Below are positions 35,714 to 45,483 of a DNA stretch of 64,000 nt, in pieces. The notes beneath the pieces were generated by a model. That model was not told the origin of the DNA and searched no databases. It saw only the letters and a list, made by a program, of their open reading frames with translations. This DNA comes from Candidatus Poribacteria bacterium (lineage in GTDB: Bacteria; Poribacteria; WGA-4E; WGA-3G): contig JAPPII010000101.1 in the NCBI GenBank assembly GCA_028820845.1, positions 27,591 through 91,590 of the forward strand, read 5' to 3'. Position numbers and translations under genes: made by a program. Position 1 is the first letter of the stretch. The number at the start of each line of letters is the position of its first letter.

Positions 35714-37045
35714 CTAAATACTGGCAATGAACCTCCCCGGATTCAACAAACCGTCTGCATCAAATTTGGCTTTAACCTGTTTCATGAGATGAAGTATATT
35801 TCCGACCGGTCCCCAAACGTCAATATGCCGTTTGAGTTCAGACGGTGCGGTTTCTACGATGAGATTTCCTCGCATTTCCAGTGCCGATTGGCGCAGTGCC
35901 GTCAGCACGTCCGAAAGGGCTTGAAAATCTGTTTCTGGCACTACCGGAATCTTAAGATATAACACACCGTTTCCGAGTAACGCCATCATTTGCACATCGT
36001 GCGTCCAACTCACTCCCATAATTTGCTCAGAAAACGCAACGATGTCGGTTCGTTTCAAGTTTATTTTCACGATGACGCTTTCAGCGTTCTCGTTATACGC
36101 TGAGAATTCCTGAATAATCTCTTGAATGTGTTGCTGCGATTCATCTTCGGTGGTTGTCACACCTTTTCCGCCATTTTGTTCCATAATTTCTCGGCTTTGA
36201 GCCAACTGCCACGCCACGGTCTCAGGGTCCCCGCCGAATCCGGTCACCAACATAAATTTCTTTTGTCCGCGAGTTTCCGGACACCTCGGATCGAAATTAA
36301 TGAATAAATTCACGAACATCGGTAACGTCTGCGAACTAACGATACTTAAACCTGTGTTGACTGTGTTTTGAATGTCCTGAAATTCTGTTGCGACTATTGC
36401 TTGTCGGGTCGGTATCGGCGATAATTTGAGGGCAACTTCGGTGATGATACCCAGTGTTCCGAAAGCGCCTATGTAGAGTTTGTTGAGATCATATCCCGCG
36501 ACATTTTTCACGACTTTCCCGCCACTTTTGACGACAGTGCCATTTGCGTGAACAACTCGCATTCCCAACACCTGATTTCGGGCTGTTCCGTGTCGAAGTC
36601 GGAATGAACCGCTTGTATTTGTTGCAACAATCCCACCAATGGTACATCGTTCTGCGTAAGGTGGATTCATTGCCAAAAACTGCCGATGTTTCGCCAATTC
36701 CTTTTGAAGGTCTGCCAAGCGAATACCGGCTTCCACAGTTACAGTTAGATCCGCTGGTTCATATTCGACAACGCTGTTCAGATGTGTTGTTGATAGGACT
36801 ACGTCTACTTTCTCTGGAATATTTCCTATGCCGAGTTTCGTGCCTGCACCAGCAGGGATAACCGACAAATCCTGTTTCGCTGCAAATTGAAGGATGTCCT
36901 GTATCTCTTGAACAGATGCAGGCAAGACAACCGCCTTCGGAGCGCATCCGTCAATAGCATAAGATGCGGATGCCGCCTCTGAAAGGACACCTGAATCTCC
37001 AACAATCTGCCTAAGTTCATCGTGCAAAGCACGTGAGTTTTCCAT
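35714..37045 (-). CDS. GlcD/GlcE-like FAD-binding oxidase subunit
   Basis: A 443-residue flavoprotein of the PCMH/VAO type. The FAD site includes VIPAGAGTKLGIGN, VEAGIRLADLQKE, GTARNQVLGMRVVHANG and NVAGYDLNKLYIGAFGTLGI. The C-terminus LNPGRFIASI is usual. It is shorter than GlcD and comes third in a run after glcD and a small protein, so a GlcE-like role in glycolate or lactate oxidation is likely. The iron-sulfur GlcF is not found nearby. The small gene's stop is about 180 bases upstream. Confidence 0.83.
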   Translation of the reverse strand: MENSRALHDELRQIVGDSGVLSEAASASYAIDGCAPKAVVLPASVQEIQDILQFAAKQDLSVIPAGAGTKLGIGNIPEKVDVVLSTTHLNSVVEYEPADLTVTVEAGIRLADLQKELAKHRQFLAMNPPYAERCTIGGIVATNTSGSFRLRHGTARNQVLGMRVVHANGTVVKSGGKVVKNVAGYDLNKLYIGAFGTLGIITEVALKLSPIPTRQAIVATEFQDIQNTVNTGLSIVSSQTLPMFVNLFINFDPRCPETRGQKKFMLVTGFGGDPETVAWQLAQSREIMEQNGGKGVTTTEDESQQHIQEIIQEFSAYNENAESVIVKINLKRTDIVAFSEQIMGVSWTHDVQMMALLGNGVLYLKIPVVPETDFQALSDVLTALRQSALEMRGNLIVETAPSELKRHIDVWGPVGNILHLMKQVKAKFDADGLLNPGRFIASI

Positions 37046-37223
37046 CTGCTTTTCTTTTTTTTATACTTATGTATCAGTCTTATTGGTCAGGATTCTTATC
37101 TCAAACCCCTCTATTTTTTCGACTTGATCCGGTTGAACAGGAGTTTGGTAAATGGAGAAATCTTCCAAACGTTTCACGCTCCGTTCAAGCAAAGCAACTA
37201 TGACACTTGTCTCTATCACTCAC

Positions 37224-37550
37224 CTATCCCTCCACATTAATCTGGTCAAGACTAAAGTGGATTTGTCTCGTCCAGTACTCCCCTGCCCTACTATCAAGGT
37301 ATTCTACCTTGTCACCAGTGCTCGACATGCTTCCCTCAGAATCAAATTTATGTCCTAAAGCAGAAGCAAAAGTATCAATGAATCGCTCGTAACTGCGGGT
37401 AGGGATAATAGGTGTCTTATCTGCTTCACTAATAATAATACGGACCGAAAATTCATTACCTCCCAGATGCTTAATAGACTCAACTTCCGTAATGTCTTGA
37501 AGCATATCTCGGACAGTTTTGATAACATCATCTTTGGAATAGGTTTTCAT
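37224..37550 (-). CDS. Small hypothetical protein between glcD and the glcE-like gene
   Basis: A 108-residue soluble protein I do not recognise. Charged residues are spread evenly, with no Cys cluster, no membrane helix and no nucleotide motif. It starts directly after the glcD stop (no gap), so it is co-translated with glcD. A role as a stability factor or accessory subunit of the oxidase would fit its position but is inference. It does not resemble GlcF, which is larger and Cys-rich. Confidence 0.6.
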   Translation of the reverse strand: MKTYSKDDVIKTVRDMLQDITEVESIKHLGGNEFSVRIIISEADKTPIIPTRSYERFIDTFASALGHKFDSEGSMSSTGDKVEYLDSRAGEYWTRQIHFSLDQINVEG

Positions 37551-38984
37551 TTAGAAATTCCTCATTGCATCAGGTTGCAAACCCAACTTTTCATAAGATT
37601 CGGCAGTCGGGAAAATCTTACCCGGATTACAGAGTCCAGTCGGGTTAAAGATGCTTTTGACCGTTGCCATAACTTGTAAATCAGCAGGACTGAAAATCAA
37701 GGGCATATAATCCATCTTTTCAACACCGATACCGTGTTCGCCAGTGATTGTGCCACCGACTTCAGCGCATACCGTCAGGATTTCCTTGTTGACATGCTCT
37801 ACGCGTTCGCATTGGTCAGCATCGCGTTCGTTAAAGAGGACAATCGGATGGATGTTACCATCACCCGCGTGAAATACGTTTGCAATCGGGATCTGATATT
37901 GTTCGGAAATTTCGGAGATACGACGCAAAACCTTCGGGAGCGTCGTCCTCGGGACGACCCCATCTTGTGTGATATAGTTCGGTGCGAGGCGTCCGAATGA
38001 ACCGAACGCGCTTTTCCGAGCCTTCCAAAGTTCCTGTCGTTCTGCCTCATTCTTGGCGTAACTCACATCTCGGGCGTTGTGCTGTTTAAAAATCTCTAAA
38101 ATCTGCTCTGTTTGGTTCTGCATACCTGCTTCAATACCGTCGAGTTCCACAATCAAGATGGCTTCAGCGTCAAGCGGAAAACCGAAGTGGAACGCCTCTT
38201 CCAACGCACGAATGACGAGCGTATCCATCATTTCCAGTGCAGCGGGAATAATACCTTCACCAATGATCGTTGAGACTGCGTTGGAGGCATCGTCCATCGT
38301 TTCAAAAACTGCGAGTGCAGTCTGATACGCTTGCGGATTACGGGTGAGACGGACAACGGCTTTCGTCACTATACCGAATGTGCCTTCGGAGCCGATCATC
38401 ACACCGCGGAGATCGTAGCCGATTGTATCTTCGACACTGCCACCGAGTTCAATAATCTCGCCGTCGGGTAAAACGACTTCCAATTCAAGCACATGGTCAG
38501 ACGTAACACCATATTTCAGGGTATGCGGTCCACCGGAATTTTCGGCAATATTGCCACCGATTGTGCATGCCTTTTGGCTTGAGGGATCTGGCGCGTAATG
38601 ATAACCCTTGTTCTCGACTGCCTGCGTTAGCAACAGATTAACGACCCCGGGTTCAATCACTGCCCGTTCGTTTTCAAGATCTATCTCTAAAATACGATCC
38701 ATGCGATTCAGGGCAATAATAATCCCACCCTGAACGGAGAGCATACCACCACTCAAACCTGTGCCACCGCCGCGAGCGATAAACGGGACACCGTATTTAT
38801 TTGCCAACTTTACAATATCCGATACCTGTTTTGCTGTATCTGCGAAGACAACAATATCTGGCATTGCCTTAAAAGACGGCGCGGCATCACATTCATATAC
38901 CGATAAAGCCGTCGGATCCGTTAGAACATTTTTAGAACCCAAAAGCGTAGAGAGGTCGGCAACAATTTGTTCTTTTTGATCCAT
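37551..38984 (-). CDS. glcD: Glycolate/lactate oxidase FAD-binding subunit GlcD
   Basis: GlcD oxidises glycolate or D-lactate, passing electrons to the respiratory chain. This 477-residue protein carries the PCMH FAD domain (ARGGGTGLSGGML, CTIGGNIAENSGGPHTLKYG, EGTFGIVTKA) and the FAD-oxidase C-terminal domain with NVFHAGDGNIHP and GGTITGEHGIGVEK. The end FNPTGLCNPGKIFP is typical. It is the first gene of a three-gene run with a likely promoter at 39026-39055. Confidence 0.9.
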   Translation of the reverse strand: MDQKEQIVADLSTLLGSKNVLTDPTALSVYECDAAPSFKAMPDIVVFADTAKQVSDIVKLANKYGVPFIARGGGTGLSGGMLSVQGGIIIALNRMDRILEIDLENERAVIEPGVVNLLLTQAVENKGYHYAPDPSSQKACTIGGNIAENSGGPHTLKYGVTSDHVLELEVVLPDGEIIELGGSVEDTIGYDLRGVMIGSEGTFGIVTKAVVRLTRNPQAYQTALAVFETMDDASNAVSTIIGEGIIPAALEMMDTLVIRALEEAFHFGFPLDAEAILIVELDGIEAGMQNQTEQILEIFKQHNARDVSYAKNEAERQELWKARKSAFGSFGRLAPNYITQDGVVPRTTLPKVLRRISEISEQYQIPIANVFHAGDGNIHPIVLFNERDADQCERVEHVNKEILTVCAEVGGTITGEHGIGVEKMDYMPLIFSPADLQVMATVKSIFNPTGLCNPGKIFPTAESYEKLGLQPDAMRNF

Positions 38985-39025
38985 AGTCTATGTCCTTCTG
39001 CAAGGTAATTTTAGTTATTACATTT

Positions 39026-39055
39026 AGTTTACCACATTTTTGCTCGTATGTCCAA
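39026..39055 (-). promoter_or_regulatory. Likely promoter for glcD
   Basis: On the minus strand TTGGAC (39055-39050) and TAAACT (39031-39026) are 18 bases apart, about 40 bases before the glcD start. Confidence 0.45.
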
Positions 39056-39172
39056 TTAGAAATATAGCGAATGTCTCTCAGACTAATTCTTTATTTGTTA
39101 GAATATTGGGCAATGTGTTATAATTATAAAATCTGATACGATCTACCAAAATTGGATTATGGAGGGACAAAA

Positions 39173-39955
39173 ATGCGAAAATCTATCTCGGTTTTAGGAA
39201 TTAGCTGTTTATTAGTGATGTGGGTAATCCCGCAGCTCTGTTCTGCCGAAATTGATCCTGAAACGGCAGTCGGTGTCTGGCTCTTTGATGAAGGTGCTGG
39301 CAAGACAACCAAAGATTCTTCAGAATTCGGACACGACGGCACAATTAACGGTGCGAAGTGGAAAGACGGAAAAATCGGCAAAGGGCTTGAGTTTGATGGC
39401 GGACAGTGGGTATCCATTGACTCAACGCCGGAATTACAACTCGGCGATGAACTCACAATGATGGCGTGGTTCTTTGCAACAGATATTGGGGATTGGCGGC
39501 AGCTCATCGCAAAAAGCGACGAGTATCTTTTGCGGATTGACCCACCGCAGGAAGGCAATCGGATGTCTGCGTTTGTCAAACCCGGTGGAAGTTGGGAGCC
39601 GAGAGCCTCCGCAACTGTACCGGATGAGGACACCTGGATCCACTTCGCAGCGACTTACGACATCAACGAGAAGGCTGAACAACTCGTGGTGTATGTGAAT
39701 GGCGTGAGAGCAGGAGTGAGTACACGTCCCGGTAAAACGACCGTCACAGGGAATCCTGTTGAGATTGGTCGATGGGGTGGTGGTTCATTTTTCGTCGGTA
39801 TTATTGATGAAGCGGCTATTTTTAACACGGTGCTCAGTGAAGACGACTTAGCGATTATCGTAGAACACGGGTTGGCGAAGGCACTTGGTGGGTTAGACGT
39901 TGAACCGTTGGATAAGTTGGCGTTAACGTGGGGTACTCTCAAAGGGATTCGGTAA
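39173..39955 (+). CDS. Exported LamG-like protein with TWGTLK tail
   Basis: A 260-residue secreted protein. The signal peptide is followed by IDPETAVGVWLFDEGAGKTT and HDGTINGAKW, the standard opening of a LamG (concanavalin-like) domain, with YVNGVRAGVS and IGRWGGGSFF later. Such domains bind sugars or sit on secreted enzymes. The end, KLALTWGTLKGIR, is nearly the same as the end of the otherwise different protein at 41250 (KLATTWGTLKQN). The ATG at 39173 is favoured by GGAGG seven bases upstream. TATAAT at 39119 with TTGTTA at 39095 is a possible promoter. Confidence 0.82.
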   Translation: MRKSISVLGISCLLVMWVIPQLCSAEIDPETAVGVWLFDEGAGKTTKDSSEFGHDGTINGAKWKDGKIGKGLEFDGGQWVSIDSTPELQLGDELTMMAWFFATDIGDWRQLIAKSDEYLLRIDPPQEGNRMSAFVKPGGSWEPRASATVPDEDTWIHFAATYDINEKAEQLVVYVNGVRAGVSTRPGKTTVTGNPVEIGRWGGGSFFVGIIDEAAIFNTVLSEDDLAIIVEHGLAKALGGLDVEPLDKLALTWGTLKGIR

Positions 39956-40246
39956 TTCGGGATTCTCTTTGCAACAATGCCTTACGCCATGTTATAATAA
40001 CCCAAATTGATCGTGCCGTATTCAGTTTCAAATCCTGGGTTTGGATTGTGTCTGCTGTAGACCCCGTATTTATGGTTAATTTTTGATCTGAGAGGTGCAG
40101 TAAATCGAGCGATTCCGCACCGACCTTTAACGGGAGGGTAGATATAGTCCTCGTAGTTTGTTTTATACTAACGATGAGGCAGTTTATAAGTTAGGACATA
40201 TCATGGGACTTTAAGCGAGCGAGCTTTATTATATCGCGAGGTAAAA
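39956..40246 (+). other. 291-base gap without a gene
   Basis: I see no gene, hairpin or strong promoter here. It separates the LamG-like gene from the SDR. A weak TATACT at 40164 lacks a -35 partner. Confidence 0.5.
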
Positions 40247-41209
40247 ATGAGTAGAAAGAATATATTACGGGTCGATAAGGATACACTTGCCAAAGATGTA
40301 ACTGGAAAAGTTTATATCGTAACAGGTGCTAATTCGGGAGTTGGTCTTGAAACGACAAGACAATTAGTTAAGCAAGGTGGCCATGTAATAATGGCATGCA
40401 GAAGACTCGAGGCAGCGGAAGAGATCGCCAACAGTTTTACCGGATTAAGAGGGGGTTATGAGGTCATGAAATTAGACCTTGCCGATCTACAGTCGGTGAG
40501 GGAGTTTGTTGATGCATTCCTGAAGAAATATGATAAACTGGATGGTTTAGTGTGCAATGCTGGACTTGTGACCTCTGGCAGTGAAGTCCAAAGGACGAAA
40601 GATGGGTTTGAGATGGCGATCGGCGTGAGTTATTTCGGGCATTTCTTGCTTACTGAATTATTGCTTGAGGTGTTGAAGGAAAGTGCCCCATCAAGAATGG
40701 TAATTGTTTCGTCTGTTGTTCATGCAGGCAGTAAACAAAATCGACCCACTGTGCATTTGGACGACTTGAATTTTAATACAAGAAAATTCAATAATTTCGC
40801 GGCTTATGCTGAGGCTAAAGTTGCTGCTGTCTTATATGCAATGGAACTTGCGGAAAGACTAAAAAGCGCGGGTGTTACGACGGCTTCCGTTCACCCGGGG
40901 TGGGCACGCTCAAACTTCGGCGGCAATAGCTGGTTTGTGAGAATCATGCGGGTGATACTGGCACCGCTCAACCCTTTTATCACTGAGAGTAACGAAGAGG
41001 CAGCCCAAACGTCACTTCATTGTTTACTCTCTGATGATGTACCAAACCATTCAGGGGCGTATTTTAGTCAGAGCAGTGTACTTTATAGAGACAAAGAATG
41101 TAAAAAAGGGGGTTGGCCCATGACATCTCCAAATCCGAACGCCAAAGATATGGGGACTGCAAAGAAATTAGTGGATCTCAGTTATAAATTGGTTGGATTG
41201 GAGCAGTAG
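40247..41209 (+). CDS. SDR oxidoreductase, retinol-dehydrogenase-like
   Basis: A 320-residue short-chain dehydrogenase of the type found in retinol dehydrogenases and light-dependent protochlorophyllide reductases. The cofactor motif is VTGANSGVGLET, with VCNAGLV (NNAG position), the Ser in IVSSVVHAG and the YxxxK pair in YAEAKV. SVHPGWARSNF follows, as in this subgroup. The arm between the NAG motif and the catalytic Ser is normal. NADP use is likely from ACRRLE after the second strand. It sits between two exported tail-bearing proteins, with no clear substrate. Confidence 0.85.
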   Translation: MSRKNILRVDKDTLAKDVTGKVYIVTGANSGVGLETTRQLVKQGGHVIMACRRLEAAEEIANSFTGLRGGYEVMKLDLADLQSVREFVDAFLKKYDKLDGLVCNAGLVTSGSEVQRTKDGFEMAIGVSYFGHFLLTELLLEVLKESAPSRMVIVSSVVHAGSKQNRPTVHLDDLNFNTRKFNNFAAYAEAKVAAVLYAMELAERLKSAGVTTASVHPGWARSNFGGNSWFVRIMRVILAPLNPFITESNEEAAQTSLHCLLSDDVPNHSGAYFSQSSVLYRDKECKKGGWPMTSPNPNAKDMGTAKKLVDLSYKLVGLEQ

Positions 41210-41249
41210 GGGTACCCATAAGAAAAATGAAAAAATTAGGAGGTTGACT

Positions 41250-41987
41250 ATGAAAACGCTAATGATTCTGGTATGCGGAGTGCTGGTGTTCGGTCCCATG
41301 ATACAAGCCTCTGCTGGTGTGTGGACAGACCCGTTTGATGGTGATGAACTTGTTGACGGATGGGAATTTCGCGACTATCGTGACAAAGTTACAACGTATG
41401 AAGTCAAAGACGGCTTCTTGCAGATGACGAATCCGAAGGGCGGATGGGGGCATACGACCCCTGATAAACCGATGCTTGAACGAGAAGTCCCGAAAACTGC
41501 GGCGAAAAATATAACCGTGAGCGGGATTTTTTCCACCGAGCCTGATAAACCAGCAGATTCGTGGATTGGTATTTTCCTTTACAGTGATGATGACATGAAC
41601 TATGCCTGTTTACTGTTTGGCGGCGAAGCCAATCAACCGCAGAAAACGCTTATCGGTAGTATGGTTGAAGCCAATTGGCAAGACAAAGGACACTTCCAGA
41701 CCGGTTTTGATGTCCCCCTTCACCTCAAGATCGTCAAAGAGGATGACCTCTTCTCGGGTTATTACCGAGAGAGTGAAAAGGATGAATGGGAACTCTCTGG
41801 AAACAAAACGTGGAACCATAAGTTTGATGTTGAACGCGTCGGTATCGGTTTCATGAACAGTTGGGGTGGTCAAACGGTTACGTTTCTGGTCGATACACTT
41901 TCCATTGAAGGCGAAGGGATTGAACCTTTGGCAATCGCTCCTGAAGGTAAGTTGGCGACTACATGGGGAACACTCAAACAGAACTAA
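41250..41987 (+). CDS. Exported beta-sandwich protein with TWGTLK tail
   Basis: A 245-residue secreted protein. The signal peptide MKTLMILVCGVLVFGPMIQA ends near SAGVWTD. The body has a jelly-roll pattern like DUF1349/DUF1080 or LamG-like lectin domains, with DGWEFRDYRDKVTTYEVKDG, LHLKIVKEDDLFSGYYR and VGIGFMNSWGGQ. It ends KLATTWGTLKQN, shared with the protein at 39173. AGGAGG six bases upstream sets the ATG at 41250; the open frame starts earlier at 41193 inside the previous gene. It probably binds carbohydrate outside the cell. Confidence 0.8.
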   Translation: MKTLMILVCGVLVFGPMIQASAGVWTDPFDGDELVDGWEFRDYRDKVTTYEVKDGFLQMTNPKGGWGHTTPDKPMLEREVPKTAAKNITVSGIFSTEPDKPADSWIGIFLYSDDDMNYACLLFGGEANQPQKTLIGSMVEANWQDKGHFQTGFDVPLHLKIVKEDDLFSGYYRESEKDEWELSGNKTWNHKFDVERVGIGFMNSWGGQTVTFLVDTLSIEGEGIEPLAIAPEGKLATTWGTLKQN

Positions 41988-42136
41988 GGTGAGCATAACC
42001 CCCTGATATATCAGCGAATTTAAAATGGGGTAGCACATGCCCTACCCCTATAATGTCGCTTTAAAATAGTGCTGCACCATAAAAGACTTTCTCAATCTCC
42101 GTTAGGCTACAAAAAATAAGGAGAAATTCTACTGCC

Positions 42137-45100
42137 ATGTCCATTCCTAAGATATCCGTGAATAACCCTGTTTTGGCAAATATGCTAATGATTATAATCA
42201 TTGCTTTTGGGACGTATGCATGGATAAACCTCCCACGGGAACTCACACCCGAAATCGCATTACAGAGCGCGACCATCACAACTCTATATCCGGGTGCCTC
42301 CCCCGAAGAAGTTGAAAAACTCGTCACTGCTCCCATTGAAGACGCTATTGAGGAAAATGTCAGCAAAATCAATCTACTGTTCTCTACCTCTTCGGAAGGA
42401 AGATCCGTGATCTCTGTCGACTTTGAAGAAATGAGTGACCGAGATTACGACAAGGAGATTGAAAATCTCCGCACTGCTGTTGAAGGTGTAAATGACTTGC
42501 CAGAGGAGATTTTAGATGATCCAAGGGTCGAAGAACTTGATATCTCATCCGGTTTTCCTATGCTGACAATCGTTGTTGGCGGCGATATTTCGGAAAGGCA
42601 GATGCGGGATATTGCCGAAAATCTCAAAGATGAAATATTGGATATTAAAAACATCGCATCTGTCCGGATAGCAGGGCTCCGTGAAAGAGAAATCTGGGTT
42701 GAGATGGATCCCGATCGGTTGAAAGCCTATCAGATTCCCATTGCGGGCGTTGTTGCTGCGCTGGGTACCAGCAACTTGAACCTACCAGCAGGCACGATGG
42801 AACTCGGTAATACGGAATTCATGGTGCGGACGATGGGCGAATTTGCGAGTCCAGATACAATCGGTGAAACCATCATCGCCGTTCAATCGACAGGGACACC
42901 CCTGCGCCTAAAGGATGTCGCAACCGTTTCGGACACCTATGAAGAGGCAAGGACGCTATCACGGATTGGTGGGGAACCCTCTATCAGCTTAAGTGTCCAA
43001 AAAAAGACGGAAGGCAACACGATTGCCTTGGTTGCTGAACTCCGTGAGTTGGTTCAAAAACGGAGCGGCGACCTGCCTGACGGTGCCGAATTGACTGCGG
43101 TTAACGATTATTCGGTTATCCTCAAAGAACGTTTAGGGATTCTTGAAACAAACGCACTCTTCGGTTTGGTGCTTGTTGTTTTGATGCTCCTGCTCTTTAT
43201 CGGGTGGCGCAACGCTATGTTCGCTGCACTCGGAATACCGGTTGCCTTTATGGCAACGTTTTGGTTCATGTCTGTGGGGGGGTACTCACTCAGTGGTGTT
43301 TCCTTGTTTGGGCTTATTTTGGTCGTAGGGATTGTTGTAGATGACGCTATTGTTGTTGTAGAAAATATCTATCGGCACCTTGAGACGGGGGCATCTCCGA
43401 AAGTTGCTGCGATTCGCGGCGCAGAGGAGGTTGGTTGGCCCGTTGTGGCGGCAAGTTTGACAACGATCTGTGCTTTCGGTCCGTTGATGTTCATGTCGGG
43501 CGTTCCTGGGCAGTTTATGCGGGTCGTGCCGATTATGGCGATTCTGGTGTTGATAGCTTCTCTTTTTGAAGTCTTCGTCATTTTGCCAGCACACGTCTCT
43601 GAATGGGGAAGACCGAAACCCCGTACGGGACGCAGCAGACTTGAACCCCTCCGAACCCGATCTCCGAATACCTTTAGCCTAACTGTCCCTATCGTCGGCT
43701 TTTTGGCATGGTTCGGTACGGTTTTTGACCTCATCCGAAACCGATATGTGAGAGTCTTGAAAAAGACGATCCGATACCGATATGCTTTTGTTGGGTGTGT
43801 TCTCTTGATTGGATCGGTTGTGTGTGTTAGCGCGTTTGTGGTGCTTGACAAGGAGCTCTTTCCCGGAGAGGATTTCCCACAGTTCTATGTCAAAGCCGAA
43901 ATGCCGCCTTCCTATGGTATGCAAGAGACGACTAACGTGATAGCTCAGATTGAAGAAGCCGCGAAAACGCTTCCATCAAGCGAAGTCGCTGCGATCGTCA
44001 GCAACGTTGGGTTACATACACCAACGGGTGCTATGATGGAAGGTGTTACATACGGCTCAAATTTCGGAGAAGTTATTGTTGAACTCACACCAAAACAAGA
44101 ACGCACTCGAGGTGTAGATGACATCATCGCCGAACTGCGGACGAAAACCACAACGATTAGTGGCATAGAGGAGTTGAATTTCATTACACAGGAAGGCGGG
44201 CCCCCACAAGGAGAGGATGTTGAAGTTAAGGTAAAAGGGGCGAGATTTGAACAACTTACTGCACTCGCTGATACCCTGAAAGCATCACTCTCGCAGATGG
44301 ATGGGGTCTACGACATTCGAGACGACTTTCGGACAGGTAAATCCGAACTCCGTATCTATCTGAAACCGGAGAAGGCCCATCAATACGGATTAACCACATT
44401 CCAAATTGCGCAAACAGTGCGCACCGCTATTGAGGGTGCCAAAGCGACAACTTATCGGGAAGCAGACGAGGCGATTGATGTTATCGTCAAATACGAGGAA
44501 GATACGCTTGGAAACCTTGCTGAACTGAATAATCTGTTGATTGCAACACCCAGTGGGGCTATCGTTCCGCTCAAGGATGTCGCCGATATTACAGAGGAAA
44601 AAGGGTATTCTGATATCCGCCGGTTTGACGGTGAACGGGCGATTACGGTTTATGCTTCTGTAGATAGGGCAAAAACAACCCCTTTTGCAGCAACTCAGGC
44701 GTTAATCGGCACGTTCGCCGATGTTGGATCCCTGTATCCGGGATACCAACTCGATTTTCGAGGGCTTTTTGATGAGATTATAGAGTCCTTTTCCGAGTTG
44801 TGGAAACTGTTCATCGTCGGGCTGTTGTTGATTTATGTTGTGTTAGGTGCGCAATTTAAATCATTTATACAACCTATTATCATTATGCTTGCTGTTCCAT
44901 TCGGGATGATAGGTGCGATGGTTGGGTTATTCCTTGCCAATGCAACGCTTAGCATGGTCGCCATGTTTGGTATCGTCGCACTTTCAGGAATTGTGGTGAA
45001 CGATTCGATTGTCCTTATCGACTTCATTAACAAGTACCGAGAGCGTGGGTACAACAAATGGTATGCGATCCTGAAAGGTGGGAGTATCCGATTGCGTCCG

Positions 45101-45364
45101 ATCATTCTCACCTCGCTGACGACGATTTTCGGACTCATTCCGATGGCAATCGGTTTAGGTGGCAAATCGCCGATCTGGATGCCGATGGCGTATACAATTA
45201 TCTTTGGGCTCGCGCTTGCAACTACAATGACGCTGTTTGTAATGCCCGCCCTATATGCGATTACAACAGATCTACGAGCGGTTTTCCTGAAAAATCCAGA
45301 AGAACGTTTCCAAACCGTTTCAGACGAAAACCTATTAGGGGTTGCAGTCCCAGCTGATGACTAA
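42137..45364 (+). CDS. RND efflux permease, copy 1
   Basis: A 1075-residue inner-membrane pump of the RND superfamily, with two halves of six helices and large periplasmic loops. Landmarks are TLYPGASPEEVEKLVTAPIE near the N-terminus, FGLILVVGIVVDDAIVVVEN in helix 4 (the DD pair of the proton path) and LSGIVVNDSIVLIDFIN in helix 10-11. The Lys of AcrB's proton path (Lys940) aligns with Asn here. RLRPIILTSLTTI carries the conserved Arg. AAGGAGAAA precedes the ATG by about 12 bases. The paralogue at 45484 follows. No membrane-fusion or outer-membrane gene is next to it. Confidence 0.9.
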   Translation: MSIPKISVNNPVLANMLMIIIIAFGTYAWINLPRELTPEIALQSATITTLYPGASPEEVEKLVTAPIEDAIEENVSKINLLFSTSSEGRSVISVDFEEMSDRDYDKEIENLRTAVEGVNDLPEEILDDPRVEELDISSGFPMLTIVVGGDISERQMRDIAENLKDEILDIKNIASVRIAGLREREIWVEMDPDRLKAYQIPIAGVVAALGTSNLNLPAGTMELGNTEFMVRTMGEFASPDTIGETIIAVQSTGTPLRLKDVATVSDTYEEARTLSRIGGEPSISLSVQKKTEGNTIALVAELRELVQKRSGDLPDGAELTAVNDYSVILKERLGILETNALFGLVLVVLMLLLFIGWRNAMFAALGIPVAFMATFWFMSVGGYSLSGVSLFGLILVVGIVVDDAIVVVENIYRHLETGASPKVAAIRGAEEVGWPVVAASLTTICAFGPLMFMSGVPGQFMRVVPIMAILVLIASLFEVFVILPAHVSEWGRPKPRTGRSRLEPLRTRSPNTFSLTVPIVGFLAWFGTVFDLIRNRYVRVLKKTIRYRYAFVGCVLLIGSVVCVSAFVVLDKELFPGEDFPQFYVKAEMPPSYGMQETTNVIAQIEEAAKTLPSSEVAAIVSNVGLHTPTGAMMEGVTYGSNFGEVIVELTPKQERTRGVDDIIAELRTKTTTISGIEELNFITQEGGPPQGEDVEVKVKGARFEQLTALADTLKASLSQMDGVYDIRDDFRTGKSELRIYLKPEKAHQYGLTTFQIAQTVRTAIEGAKATTYREADEAIDVIVKYEEDTLGNLAELNNLLIATPSGAIVPLKDVADITEEKGYSDIRRFDGERAITVYASVDRAKTTPFAATQALIGTFADVGSLYPGYQLDFRGLFDEIIESFSELWKLFIVGLLLIYVVLGAQFKSFIQPIIIMLAVPFGMIGAMVGLFLANATLSMVAMFGIVALSGIVVNDSIVLIDFINKYRERGYNKWYAILKGGSIRLRPIILTSLTTIFGLIPMAIGLGGKSPIWMPMAYTIIFGLALATTMTLFVMPALYAITTDLRAVFLKNPEERFQTVSDENLLGVAVPADD

Positions 45365-45374
45365 ATTGAGCAAT

Positions 45375-45399
45375 AGAGCGAGGCACGAAGCCTCGCTCT
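45375..45399 (+). terminator. Hairpin between the two RND genes
   Basis: AGAGCGAGGC and GCCTCGCTCT form a perfect 10-base stem with loop ACGAA, starting 11 bases after the stop of copy 1. There is no T-run, so it may be a stabilising or partly terminating hairpin. Confidence 0.5.
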
Positions 45400-45483
45400 C
45401 TATAATTTTGCCTCTTGTGAAACGGAAACTCTGCAAGCTAAACACTCAGCATTCAGCACCTCACACCGTAAAATCCTATCACC

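Noticed and set aside
43369-44254. Minus-strand frames opposite the first RND gene
   Set aside because: They are antisense shadows of a full-length, motif-complete permease.
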